In this document: positions 1-7,990 of the stretch, piece by piece
How positions within the stretch are numbered: position 1 is the first letter of the stretch
Layout: every line of letters begins with the position of its first letter
Assembly: GCA_946183715.1 (NCBI GenBank)
Contig: CAMHDB010000032.1
Span: 1-11,217 of the forward strand
Length of the DNA stretch: 11,217 nucleotides
From: an uncultured Oscillibacter sp.
Lineage (GTDB): Bacteria; Bacillota; Clostridia; Oscillospirales; Oscillospiraceae
Direction of reading: 5' to 3'
Translations under genes and position numbers: made by a program
Notes under the pieces: generated by a model
The model's input: the letters and a program-made list of their open reading frames with translations, nothing else
Databases searched by the model: none
Told to the model about the DNA's origin: nothing

Positions 1-27
1 CGTCGGCGTAGGAGTGGGAGTGGGCGT
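1..27 (-). repeat. Thr-Pro linker at left edge
   Basis: The minus strand reads TPTPTPTPT directly after the third InlB repeat of the C-terminal fragment. Thr-Pro or Pro-rich stretches in this position usually span the cell wall or separate domains. The repeat continues beyond the window, so its length is unknown. Confidence 0.6.
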
Positions 28-2505
28 CGAACCCGCCGTCCAACGGGCGTAGAGCGTGGTATCGCCCGTAATGACTGTGTTGAAATCGAAGTTGCGTTCC
101 GTCCCGTCTGGCGTGAGGGTATACCAGCCGGCGAACGTGTAGCCGGATTTGGCGACGGTCTCGGGCTGTGCGGCGCGCTGGGTGCCGGTGTTCGGGAGAA
201 TCTGGTCGTCAATCCATGTGCCGCCGTCGGTCTCGAAATTGACGCGGTAGTTCTCTCTCGCGGAAGTCGTCACGCTGAAGGTGGAAAAATACATACTGTA
301 AATGTAGATAACCGCGTTACTGCCCCATTCGGAGACGTAGTAATAGCCGTCCAAGCCGTCGCAGTCCTCGGGGCGCTCCGGCAGTCTGTGGAACAGGAGC
401 GCCGCGCCGTCGTGATAGCGCCCAATCTGCGGGTTATAGCGCCCCGTGAGGTCGTAGCGGAGGGGGATTTCTACGGTAGGCGTCTCGTGCAGAGGAATTT
501 CGGTGTGTTCCGCGTTGCCGTCTTCCAGCGTGGTTACGGTCTTCTTTACCCGAATGTCGATGTAGTCGGTTTTGATGCTCTCGTCATTCCGGTATACGCC
601 GCGCACGGAATTGTAAATGGCGGTCTGTTCCTGTTGGAGTTCGCGTTCCGCCTCGCCCAAGTCCGATGCGCTACGGCCCACGAGATTCCGCAACGTCGCC
701 CCGGCCAATTCCGCTTTGACGTTCTTGGTCTGGTTCGCGCCGACAACCGTCTCGTCGTCGGCGGCGATGGCCCGCATGAATGTCGACGCGTCGCGGCCCG
801 TCTCCGTCATGCCCATGAAGCCGCGAATGTTGGTGTCCGTGTCCTCGCTGACAAAGCTCACTTCTCCGCGCCGGTCGCCGATTCTCCATATGGCGTCGTA
901 GACGAGATTCTGTGCGGTGCCCCGCGGGACTGTGACGCTCAGCAAGGTTCTCCCGCTGGCGTCCTGCCAGCCGAGGAACACGTAGCCGTTGCGAATCGGT
1001 TCGGGGAGCGTGAAAGTCTCGCTGTCCGGGCCGAACGAACGAACCCAAGTTTCATTGTTGGAACCTTTCGCGGCAGTCCAGTCGACGCCGTAGGCCTCCG
1101 ACATGCCGCCGTACAGGCAGCGGAGCGTTACCGTATAGGTGTTGGGCGTCCAGCGGGCGGAAAGCGTGGTGTCCTTGCCCGGCATGGCGGACTGTGCGGT
1201 GAAGGGCGTCTCCGCCCCGTACCAGCCGCCGAACGTGTAACCTGTGCGCGTGGTGTCTGGGAGAGTCCCGACGGGTTCCCCGGCGCGGAGCGTCCGCGTT
1301 TCGGTAATTTCGCTTCCGCCGTTGCTGTCAAAGCGGAGCGTGAAGGCCTCGCCCGCCGTCAGATTGACCGCTATCGCATAGTCTTGGTAGTTGCGGCTGG
1401 AAACCGTCACCCTTACGGTACTTTCCGCGTCTCCGGACACGGCGACGGTGTCAAAGCGGAAGGCGCTCCCGGCCTCCGTAAACGCCACGCTGTCTGGCGC
1501 CACGAGATTCCCGGAAGTCCCGACGAGCGTACAGGCGGCGCCGTCTACCAAGTACGGGCGCAGATTCGCGGTGAGGTTACGCGTATCCGTCGCGACGGCA
1601 ACCGGGCCGACTGTCACGTCGTCATGGGGGGCCTTCGTGACGCGGAAGGACGCCTCGGCGAACGCGGCGTAATAGTTGCGGCTCTCGGGGATGTCGACAC
1701 GGAGCGTGTACTCGCCCACGGGCAAAGTCTCGACTTCGCTGTCGGTGAAGATTCTGTAGTCGTAGCCGTCCTCCCGGCAACGGTATTCGGCTACGCCGTA
1801 GTCCGTGACGATATCGCCTCTGCCGGAGAACAGGGAAGCGATACGTCCCGGCAGTCCGGACAGCGCGGCGGGGTTCTCGCGGTAGACGGTCAGTTTCGGG
1901 ATACCGTGCGGCGTGAGGTAAGTCCAGACGTTCAGGGTTTGACTGATATCGTGACGGTCTACGAGTTCGAGTTCGGGCAGGAGCGTGGCCTTGGCGATTT
2001 GCACGAGTGCGCTTCCGATGACGGTCAACGCGCCGTCCGCGGTTACTCTGTAGTAAACGGTGTATTCTCCGGCGTCTTTGTAGGCGGGGTTTCTCTCTTG
2101 ATACGCCCCGTTTTCGGTCTCACTGTACGTCACGGTGGCCCCGGCGGGCGCGTTGACCGTGATTCCGTGCGTTTGAGCGTCATAGATGCCGCTGTAACCC
2201 GTGGCCGCTACCGTCAATTCTATCGGCGTATCCGGTGTGTCCGGTGTGTCCGGGGTATCGGGTGTATCCGGCGTATCGGGCGTGTCCGGCGTATCCGGCG
2301 TGTCCGGTGTATCCGGTGTATCCGGTGTATCCGGCGTGTCGGGTGTGTCCGGCGTGTCAGGCGTATCGGGCGTGTCCGGTGTATCCGGTATGTCCGGCGT
2401 ATCCGGCGTGTCCGGTGTATCCGGCGTATCGGGTATATCCGGCGTATCCGGTGTGTCCGGCGTATCGGGCGTATCCGGCATGTCCGGCGTATCCGGTGTA
2501 TCGGG
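1..2505 (-). CDS. C-terminal fragment: DxP linker, MBG and InlB repeats, partial
   Basis: I translated this frame by hand and it has no stop from 2556 to the left edge. It lacks a proper start: the first ATG (2479-2481) lies inside the linker and has no ribosome binding site. In order it holds 31 Asp-x-Pro triplets (2224-2502), an MBG-like domain ending in AGEYTVYYRVT (about 2040-2220), a second Ig-like region with VGEYTLRVDIPESRNYYA (about 1630-1980), an InlB B-repeat with FDSNGG and GYTFGGWY ending LSARWTPN (about 1140-1340), a second with GYVFLGW ending YDAIWR (about 825-1140), a non-repeat stretch with a charged helix-like segment (about 240-820), and a third B-repeat with FETDGGTW, GYTFAGWY and TLYARW (about 25-240). 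It ends in a Thr-Pro repeat. Such modules are typical of wall-anchored or secreted Firmicutes proteins. Any LPXTG or SLH anchor would lie left of the window. Confidence 0.8.
2224..2502 (-). repeat. 9-bp tandem repeat encoding (Asp-x-Pro)31
   Basis: There are 31 consecutive 9-bp units of the form GA[T/C]AC[A/G]CC[G/C] on the minus strand. Twenty-eight encode Asp-Thr-Pro, one Asp-Met-Pro and two Asp-Ile-Pro. Most differences between units are synonymous third-base changes, so the protein repeat is kept while the DNA has diverged; this indicates past selection on the peptide. The stretch would be an extended, acidic, Thr-rich linker between the first and second InlB/MBG blocks. On the plus strand the same DNA reads as Val-Ser-Gly or Cys/Tyr-Pro repeats, which are shadows. 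Confidence 0.9.
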
Positions 2506-2507
2506 GT

Positions 2508-2717
2508 TACAGTTCAGCCTATCAAAACAACTTTTCGAGGTGAAAACTACCGCTTTTTATATGGAAAACGCCATTTTCAAAACCCAATATTTTTACTAAG
2601 CCAATAAATCCATTGAAATTGAGACTATGAGAGAATAAGCCGGTTTTGAAAATGAGCTGTTTACGTAAAAAACTGCACTATTTACGCTTAAAAAGTTGAA
2701 ACAAGGGCTGAACTGTA
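2508..2717. mobile_element. MITE-like inverted-repeat element inside the surface protein gene
   Basis: The ends are mirror images: TTACAGTTCAGCC at 2507-2519 and GGCTGAACTGTAA at 2706-2718. The inner edges match too: CATTTTCAAAACC at 2572-2584 against GGTTTTGAAAATG at 2642-2654. This gives imperfect terminal inverted repeats of about 76 bp around a spacer of about 57 bp (2585-2641). The element is clearly AT-rich within GC-rich DNA and has no transposase. A TA lies at each end, which would fit TA-duplicating families such as IS630/Tc1-mariner, but the family is a guess. The outer flanks CGGGG and CCCCG also mirror each other with a two-base gap, so the true end could be a few bases further out. 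It adds a TAA stop (2557-2559) in the downstream coding frame and, in the other fragment, a foreign C-terminus ending at 2596. Confidence 0.7.
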
Positions 2718-2949
2718 ACTCCCCGTTTGCAATCGCCGCCCGGGCGTTCCCGTCGGCGCAGGCCCCGAGACTGTAGGCCGCCGCGTGCAGGTGCTCGTCG
2801 CGGTAGAGTTCCCGTACCCGGTAGGCGTCGCCGCCGGCGGGGCTCACGGACACGGCGTCGGCCCATGTCCCGTCCGCATTCTGCTTTACGACGTAGATTT
2901 CCGTATTCTGCTTCCAGCGCGCGGTGATGGTCATATTTTCGGCGGGCAT
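2596..2949 (-). pseudogene. Middle fragment of the surface protein, between frameshift and element
   Basis: The frame is open from 3054. Its real content begins with PAAPTKEGYTFDGW (about 2964-3010), the second half of an InlB B-repeat that starts in another frame at 3017-3098. It continues through ITARWKQN and a non-repeat stretch (EIYVVKQNADGTW, then an Ala/Arg-rich segment) up to ANGEL at about 2718. From there the reading enters the MITE-like element and picks up about 40 unrelated residues before a stop at 2596. The ATG at 2949 lies inside the repeat motif (MPAENMTITARW) and is not a natural start. In the intact gene this piece would lead into the Asp-x-Pro linker. Confidence 0.65.
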
Positions 2950-3040
2950 GGTCTGCGGAATCTCCCGGTTCCAGCCGTCGAACGTATAGCCCTCTTTCGT
3001 CGGGGCCGCCGGGGGGTAATCGTCGCGCCGTAGATGTCCA

Positions 3041-6000
3041 TTACGGCCCCGGCTTCACTGCCGCCGTCCGTGTCAAACGTGATTGTATACGAATTGACAC
3101 CCAGACGGCCTTGACGGTCAAATCCTGTGCGGGCATGGTCGCCGGGAGAACGGGATTCCATGCCACGAAGGAATAACCAGTCAGGGCAGGGTTCGCGGGG
3201 GGCGTAATAGGGGTGTCAAAGTCCTGCGTCATGGGCGTGACGGCACTGCCGCGCCCGGTGTCGAAGGTAATCGTGTAGCGGTTGGGCGTCCATTGCGCGG
3301 TCGCCGTGATATCGGTGTCGGGCATGGTCGCCGGGAGGGCGGGAGACCATCCCGCAAACGTATAGCCTGTGCGCGTGGGGGCCGCCGGGGCGGTGACAGT
3401 CTCTCCGGGCTCCAGCGTGACGGGCGCAACCATACTGCCGCCCTCGGTGTCAAAGGTAATCGTGGAGTAAATCGGCTCGGGGATGTCCTCGTACCGCGCC
3501 GTGAGTACAAGCCACTCCTCGTCGTCGCGCAAGCTGAGCAGCGCTTCACTGGAATACGTGAACACGCCGCCGGGCTGGTACAAGTTTCCGGCGCTGTCCA
3601 GCCAGCCTAAGAACAGCTTGCCTTCGGGCGGCGCGGGCGCGACGGTCGAAAGCGTAATCTTGTCGTTTGGAACGTAGACCGCGCCGTCTTCGACAGTCCC
3701 CGTGCCGCCGTTGAGGTCGTAATACACACTCGCCTTAATCGGTTCGGGCGTCCATTTCGCCGTCAGGGTCACGACGTAGTAGAAGTTGCGGTACTCCGTA
3801 TCCTCCAGCAGAATGACAGTGCCGTCGGGGGCACGGTCGCAGTATTCGGGGTCGAGTTTCCACGAGGCGTCCCAAGGCACGCCGCCCTGCGTATACCAGC
3901 CGTCGAGGGTGTAGCCGGGGCGCGTGGCGGCGTTGATACGGGCCATGCTAATCAGCGCGCCGGCCCTCTCCCAGAAGTTCCGGTTCCGGACGGCCTCCAT
4001 ATAAGCGGGCGTCGCGGGGTCGTACTGACTGCTATCATACCATGACTGCGTATTCTGTTCATCATACGCGCCGAGGTCTAGGCGGACATTCAACTGGTTT
4101 TCGACCCAGACGGGGTAAATACTGACAGCCTCCTCCGGCATGGTAAAGCCGTTGAAATCGAGAATTTTGCCCTCGTTGCCCTTGTACTCCGTGACGTTCG
4201 ATTCCAGAGACCAGCCCGCGAAAGTACGCCGGGCGTCGTTTTCGAGGCGCAAGTCCGCGTAGGCCGAGAGGGTTTCCCCGGAGAGTACGTCGTGCTGTTG
4301 GGAAACCGTCTCCCCGGCGCTGTCGGCGTAGAAAGTCACGGGGTAGGAGCGTATCACCTTTTCTACTGTCAGCGTGCCGCCGACGTAGGTAATATCATAG
4401 TTTTCGGTAACGTCCGTTCCGCTCCTGACGATTCGGGCGTCGCTGGGGGTAACGGTGCCCGCTGTGGTCGGGGTGTCGGTAGAGGTAGAAGTCAAGGTCA
4501 CGGCGCCGAGGGTGTGCCCGCTGACCGCGCCGGAAAGCGCCGCTCTTGTGACGGAATCGTCAATCGCGCCGCCCTCCATGACAGACTGCGCCGCCGCCGT
4601 AACGGCAGCCGGACGTTTCGCAATCGTAAAGTTGGCGCTGGCCTCCCCGGCAGCATAGTTGCCGGTGGCGGCGATGCGCACGCGCACGGTGTACTCTCCG
4701 GCGCTGACGGGTACCGCGCTGGAATAGGCCTCGTCGGCGGCGGTTCTGGGCTTGTAGCCGATGAGCACAGCGCCGTTGCCGGAGTTGCCGCCGACGACGG
4801 GCGTATTGGCGGCGTCGCCGTAAGTCCAGCCGTCGAGCGCGACGGAAGGACGGATTCCGGCGGGCGTGATACTCCAAGTTTTTTCTACCGTCCCGGTATA
4901 GTTACCCTTGCCCGTGACCGACGCCGTGTAAGTCCCGGCATTCGTGGCGGTGTCGCCGGAGATGCCGTAGTCAGTCCCGGCGGAGAGCGTCCTGTCGCCG
5001 TCCGTGACTGTGACGCTGTTCGCCTGCGGGGCGCCGCTGTAGACCGTCGACACGGTGCCCGCCGTCACCATGGCGTCCGTCAGCGGCTTCGGCGCAATCG
5101 TGGCCGCGAGACTTTGTTCGGACGTGTCCGCGACGCCGTTCTCCCCGGCGACTTTGTAATAGACGGTGTAGCGGCCCGCGTTCGTCGCCGTGGGAGGCAC
5201 GGCAGAATACGCGCCGCTGTCGCCGAGCTTGTAGACTAATGTGCCGTTGTCGGCGGTTCCGGCGGTAATGAGCGCCTGCGCCGCGCCGTTGTAGGTCAAC
5301 GCGTTCGCGGCGGGGGGCGTGAGCAGTTCGGGCGACGGGAGCGCGAGTACCGCTTCCCCGGCGCTGTTGAGCTGTACTTCGTAGTCCGGGTTTTCGGAGG
5401 CAAAGTCGGAAGTCGCGGCGTTGCCGGGAAGGCCGTCCGTCAGGACTACGGGCGCGCTTCCGGTGGGCGCGGCCTCCGTCGCGACGCGAATCGGCGCCGA
5501 GAGTTCCAGTGGCCCCGCGACCGTAATCAGCGTGTCCTCCGACAGGTACACGTTGCCCTGTTCGCCGTCTGCCGTGTTGCCGTAGAGGTCGAACGAGCCC
5601 GACACCGCGAACTCGCCGCCGTAGAGCATGACGCCGCCGCCGACATCCTCGGCCTCGTTGTCGCAAATCGCGCCGCCGTTGAGCGCGAAGGCGTTGACAT
5701 CGCCCATGTCGACGGAGGCCACGCCGCCGCCGTTGGTGGCGTAGTTGCCGCTTATCGCGCCGCCGCTCATCGTGAACGCGTTGTAGTTCGCCACGCCGCC
5801 GCCGTCGCCGTAGGCCGTATTTCCGGAGACCGTGCCGCCGTTCATCGTCACGCCGCCGCTCTCGTTGTTGAACACGCCGCCGCCAATTATGGCCTCGTTT
5901 TCGACAACCGCGCCGCTGTGCAGGGCAAACTCGCCGTTGTTCATCACGCCGCCGCCGTAGGCCGCGTTGTTGCCGGAAACCCGTCCGCCGTTCATGGTGA

Positions 6001-6424
6001 ACGTGCCGCCCTCCGCGACGGCCACGCCGCCGCCGTAGTAGCCCTGATTCCCGGCAATCTGTCCGCCCGTCAGGGTAAATTCGCCGCCGTCGGCGACGAG
6101 GACGCCGCCGCCCTCCGCGCCGGAGGCGTAGTTGTTGCCGCCGCGGACGGTACCGCCCCCGGCGCTGTCCTCCAGCGTCAGCGCGCCCTCTACCCTCATG
6201 ACGTTGCCGTCGCCTGTGGACACGGACAGGTTGCGGTCAATCGTGTGGCCGTTCAGGTCCAGCACGATATTCTTTCCCGCCGCGATGTGCAGGAAACGGT
6301 CGTCGCTCTCGGCGACAACCCTGCCGTTGTCGTCGGTGTAGACCGCCGCATAGAATCCGGTCGCCTGTTCGCCGGGGCTCACGAGCTGGATGTTGCGGAT
6401 TCCGGCGTCAAGCGCTGCCTGCAA
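3041..6424 (-). CDS. Central fragment: beta-helix, MBG-like domains, InlB B-repeats
   Basis: This is the largest intact piece, about 1127 residues. Residues 1-80 lead into a glycine-rich right-handed beta-helix-like region (about 80-325) with seven GGGV turns and repeated NGG/SGN motifs, as in polymorphic membrane protein and adhesin-type proteins. From about 361 to 690 come MBG-like/Ig-like units with LTYNGAAQ, AGRYTVYYKV, AGTYTASVTGKGNYTGT and AGEYTVRVRI. From about 692 to 1108 come InlB B-repeats of varied length, with FAGWSLES, GYTLDGWYT, FLGWLDS, GYTFAGWSP and GYSFVAW, each closing on a W-type strand such as TATAQWTPN. The last 19 residues (after KAVWV) are out-of-frame. The TTG at 6422-6424 is mid-domain: the same frame reads PWKALQAALDAG just upstream, so the piece is truncated at both ends by frameshifts. 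As written it would be cytoplasmic and probably not functional. Confidence 0.75.
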   Translation of the reverse strand: MQAALDAGIRNIQLVSPGEQATGFYAAVYTDDNGRVVAESDDRFLHIAAGKNIVLDLNGHTIDRNLSVSTGDGNVMRVEGALTLEDSAGGGTVRGGNNYASGAEGGGVLVADGGEFTLTGGQIAGNQGYYGGGVAVAEGGTFTMNGGRVSGNNAAYGGGVMNNGEFALHSGAVVENEAIIGGGVFNNESGGVTMNGGTVSGNTAYGDGGGVANYNAFTMSGGAISGNYATNGGGVASVDMGDVNAFALNGGAICDNEAEDVGGGVMLYGGEFAVSGSFDLYGNTADGEQGNVYLSEDTLITVAGPLELSAPIRVATEAAPTGSAPVVLTDGLPGNAATSDFASENPDYEVQLNSAGEAVLALPSPELLTPPAANALTYNGAAQALITAGTADNGTLVYKLGDSGAYSAVPPTATNAGRYTVYYKVAGENGVADTSEQSLAATIAPKPLTDAMVTAGTVSTVYSGAPQANSVTVTDGDRTLSAGTDYGISGDTATNAGTYTASVTGKGNYTGTVEKTWSITPAGIRPSVALDGWTYGDAANTPVVGGNSGNGAVLIGYKPRTAADEAYSSAVPVSAGEYTVRVRIAATGNYAAGEASANFTIAKRPAAVTAAAQSVMEGGAIDDSVTRAALSGAVSGHTLGAVTLTSTSTDTPTTAGTVTPSDARIVRSGTDVTENYDITYVGGTLTVEKVIRSYPVTFYADSAGETVSQQHDVLSGETLSAYADLRLENDARRTFAGWSLESNVTEYKGNEGKILDFNGFTMPEEAVSIYPVWVENQLNVRLDLGAYDEQNTQSWYDSSQYDPATPAYMEAVRNRNFWERAGALISMARINAATRPGYTLDGWYTQGGVPWDASWKLDPEYCDRAPDGTVILLEDTEYRNFYYVVTLTAKWTPEPIKASVYYDLNGGTGTVEDGAVYVPNDKITLSTVAPAPPEGKLFLGWLDSAGNLYQPGGVFTYSSEALLSLRDDEEWLVLTARYEDIPEPIYSTITFDTEGGSMVAPVTLEPGETVTAPAAPTRTGYTFAGWSPALPATMPDTDITATAQWTPNRYTITFDTGRGSAVTPMTQDFDTPITPPANPALTGYSFVAWNPVLPATMPAQDLTVKAVWVSIRIQSRLTRTAAVKPGP

Positions 6425-7089
6425 GGCCTTCCATGGACTTCTCGACGGCTCCGGCTCGTGATGATTTCCGCGTCATGGACGGAACCCGCGCCGATACTGA
6501 ACCAAATCGGCTCGCCGCCGCTCCGGTTCATCCACGAAAGCGACATGCCGGAGTCGATACCTTCCACGACGGTCGCGACATTCTCAAAGGTCTGCCCGTT
6601 GGAAACGACGCTGTCCGTGGTGTAGCCCCGCGTCACGGAGTCAACGATATTGTGCTCGAACGCCTTCACATAGCGCCGGTTCCCCACGAAAAAGCGGAAG
6701 TCCGTGGACGCGTCGATTTCCTCCGTATTCACGACCATGGAGGCCGTGTCCGCCGTCGCCACGCTCAGCGATTCCGCCGCGACGAGGGAGATTTGCAATG
6801 GGGAGCCGTCTCTTCTCAGAATCGTCTGCAACGCGGCGTAGTCGCTGTAGTTGCCGAACAGCGTCTTGGAACCCAACTGCGAATCCGTCCAGATACACAG
6901 GGAGTGGTAGCCCTCCTCCATCTTCGGGCCGATATAGACCTTGTAGGGATACTCGTCCCGGAACATGAACTGACATTCTTCCAGATGATAGTTGTCCTCA
7001 AAGAACATCCCGAAACGGATGGGGTCGGGGGCGGCCTCCGTGCTGGAATAAATCTGCCAGCCGCCGCTTCCGTAAGAGGTCTGCAGCAT
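6379..7089 (-). CDS. N-terminal fragment of the surface protein
   Basis: The ATG at 7089 has no ribosome binding site. The same frame already reads protein-like sequence upstream (KFHVFGEYVNPADGKTY) back to a TAG at 7171-7173, so neither this start nor the region before it gives a credible N-terminus. About 210 residues are meaningful, with no family I recognise: aromatic-rich, with FFEDNYHLEE, YKVYIGPKMEEGYHSL, FFVGNRRYVKAFEH and SLSWMNRSGGEPIWFS. After roughly 6450 (TSRSR) the frame goes wrong. The last ~25 residues are an artefact overlapping the central fragment, whose frame reads SPWKALQAALDAG at the same place. No signal peptide or transmembrane segment is visible, which is unexpected for the parent protein. 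Confidence 0.6.
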   Translation of the reverse strand: MLQTSYGSGGWQIYSSTEAAPDPIRFGMFFEDNYHLEECQFMFRDEYPYKVYIGPKMEEGYHSLCIWTDSQLGSKTLFGNYSDYAALQTILRRDGSPLQISLVAAESLSVATADTASMVVNTEEIDASTDFRFFVGNRRYVKAFEHNIVDSVTRGYTTDSVVSNGQTFENVATVVEGIDSGMSLSWMNRSGGEPIWFSIGAGSVHDAEIITSRSRREVHGRPCRQRLTPESATSSS

Positions 7090-7177
7090 GTAGGTTTTGC
7101 CGTCGGCGGGGTTGACGTATTCGCCGAAAACGTGGAATTTTCCCCCCTCGCCGAACGCAATAGAGAACTGCTAGTAT

Positions 7178-7205
7178 ACCATACCATATCGGCATGATTT
7201 GTCAA
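7178..7205 (-). promoter_or_regulatory. Candidate promoter upstream of the surface protein remnant
   Basis: The minus strand has TTGACA at 7200-7205 and TATGGT at 7178-7183, separated by 16 bp. An overlapping TATACT at 7173-7178 would give a 21-bp spacer and is less likely. Transcription would begin near 7170, right at the point where the open frame begins. That leaves no room for a leader plus signal peptide, so the promoter may be ancestral DNA brought next to a truncated gene. Confidence 0.55.
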
Positions 7206-7234
7206 GCGTGTTCACAGAAAGTTTACAAGCACGG

Positions 7235-7270
7235 AATCCCCTCCGGCCCGCGGCACCGGAGGGGATTTTT
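7235..7270 (-). terminator. Terminator hairpin after the LacI operon
   Basis: A perfect 12-bp stem, AATCCCCTCCGG (7235-7246) with CCGGAGGGGATT (7256-7267), surrounds a 9-nt loop. It lies about 7 bp past the stop of the last operon gene (7274). The T-run is better on the plus strand (TTTTT at 7266-7270), while on the minus strand the stem is preceded by A5 and followed only by a short ATTCC. It is most likely the operon terminator, possibly bidirectional, and it separates the operon from the surface protein promoter. Confidence 0.75.
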
Positions 7271-7273
7271 ACG

Positions 7274-7990
7274 TCACGCATACAGGTAGGCGATATAGTC
7301 CAGCGCGGCGGCGGTGCGCGGGCTGTCCGGAACGAGGCCCAGAAAGACGGAGCCCGTAAAGCCGGCGTCCCGGAACAGCGGGCATTGCGTGACTTCCAGC
7401 GCGTTCGCCTCCCGGACTGCCGCCGCCCGATAGGTTTCCGCTTTGCCCAGCGCAATGTCGAGGCTGTTGTCTTGCAGAATCACGCTGTTTTCCGTCAGGA
7501 AGCCCCGGAGGCTCTCGGAGTCGAGACGCGACGAGAGCTCCAGCAGGTACCCGCCCTCGGAAAGCAGGTCATACGCTTCCCGGTTCATCAGGACGAGGTC
7601 GAGCTGTCGGGCGTCGATTGCGGCCAGAAGTTTCAGGCGGGAGGCGTAGGCGTACTCGTGATTAACCAGCGCGGGATTCCCGGAAAGGTAGAGTTCGCGG
7701 TACAAAGACACGGTTTGCGTCCGGGTATCCCCGCCGGAGGCGCGCACGAATCCGCCGGAAAGCGCCTCCCGCGTATCCTCGCCCAGCGCCACGTTGGCGC
7801 ACGCGACGTATAACAGGACTTCTTTCCGTGAAAAGTGCCTGTAGGCCCCGTAGCACAGCACGTAGGCGAAAAGGAGCGTCAGTACGATGGGCAGTTTGTA
7901 GTAAGAGAGGATATAGTCCGCTTTGCCCGCCGCGCCCATGCGCCGGAAGGCCTCGCGCCGTTCGGCGCGTTCGGTAGCCGTCAGTCTCAT
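7274..7990 (-). CDS. Membrane-anchored protein of unknown function, last gene of LacI-YesL operon
   Basis: The 238-residue product has a basic, amphipathic cytoplasmic N-terminus (about residues 1-32, with AAGKADYILSYYKLP), one clear transmembrane helix at about 33-50, and an outer domain of about 185 residues. The anchor-plus-outside layout is a signal-anchor type with no lipobox. From memory, proteins of this build often sit beside YesL-family genes in Clostridia; I know no established function. The outer domain has alternating Leu-rich and polar segments (QLDLVLMNREAYDLLSEGG) that could resemble a solute-binding fold, but this is weak. The ATG at 7988-7990 overlaps the upstream stop (ATGA), and GGAG lies 7 nt before it, so expression is probably coupled to the YesL gene. 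No defects are seen. Confidence 0.75.
   Translation of the reverse strand: MRLTATERAERREAFRRMGAAGKADYILSYYKLPIVLTLLFAYVLCYGAYRHFSRKEVLLYVACANVALGEDTREALSGGFVRASGGDTRTQTVSLYRELYLSGNPALVNHEYAYASRLKLLAAIDARQLDLVLMNREAYDLLSEGGYLLELSSRLDSESLRGFLTENSVILQDNSLDIALGKAETYRAAAVREANALEVTQCPLFRDAGFTGSVFLGLVPDSPRTAAALDYIAYLYA

Larger units (their letters stand above)
1..7168 (-). pseudogene. Giant InlB-repeat/MBG surface protein gene, broken
   Basis: This entry joins four fragments described separately below. Reading right to left, the coding frame changes near 6437-6472, again at 3098-3100 and again at 3011-3016. Domain sequence continues across each change, for example an InlB repeat begins in one frame and finishes in the next. 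Each change equals one missing base, so three together return to the starting frame, which is also the frame used left of the inserted element at 2508-2717. I therefore infer one ancestral gene of well over 2,300 codons that continues past the left edge. The product would be a secreted or wall-bound repeat protein, possibly an adhesin. No signal peptide survives at the right end: the frame opens after a TAG at 7171-7173 and holds no ATG, GTG or TTG until 7089. Indel errors in the assembly are the main alternative to decay. Confidence is high that the fragments belong together and moderate that the gene is dead. Confidence 0.7.

Noticed and set aside
2224..2502. CRISPR-like array
   Set aside because: Units are 9 bp with no spacers; they are coding tandem repeats.
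2201..2599. Val-Ser-Gly repeat protein on the plus strand
   Set aside because: It is the antisense reading of the Asp-x-Pro linker; the third-base pattern of synonymous changes fits the minus frame.
388..2607. 739-codon plus-strand open frame
   Set aside because: The minus strand of the same DNA encodes continuous InlB and MBG domains with clear motifs (GYTFGGWY, AGEYTVYYRV). The plus reading is Arg/Val-rich, has no recognisable domain and becomes a low-complexity RRIRCIR run across the tandem repeat.
7130..7195. Short hydrophobic N-terminus (MPIWYGILAVLY) as a lost signal peptide for the surface protein
   Set aside because: It lies in a different frame, overlaps the -10 region of the proposed promoter, has no ribosome binding site and lacks the usual signal peptide layout.
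4292..7197. Long plus-strand frames at 4292-5239, 5918-6625 and 6433-7197
   Set aside because: They are antisense to well-defined beta-helix, MBG-like and N-terminal protein sequence and show no domains of their own.
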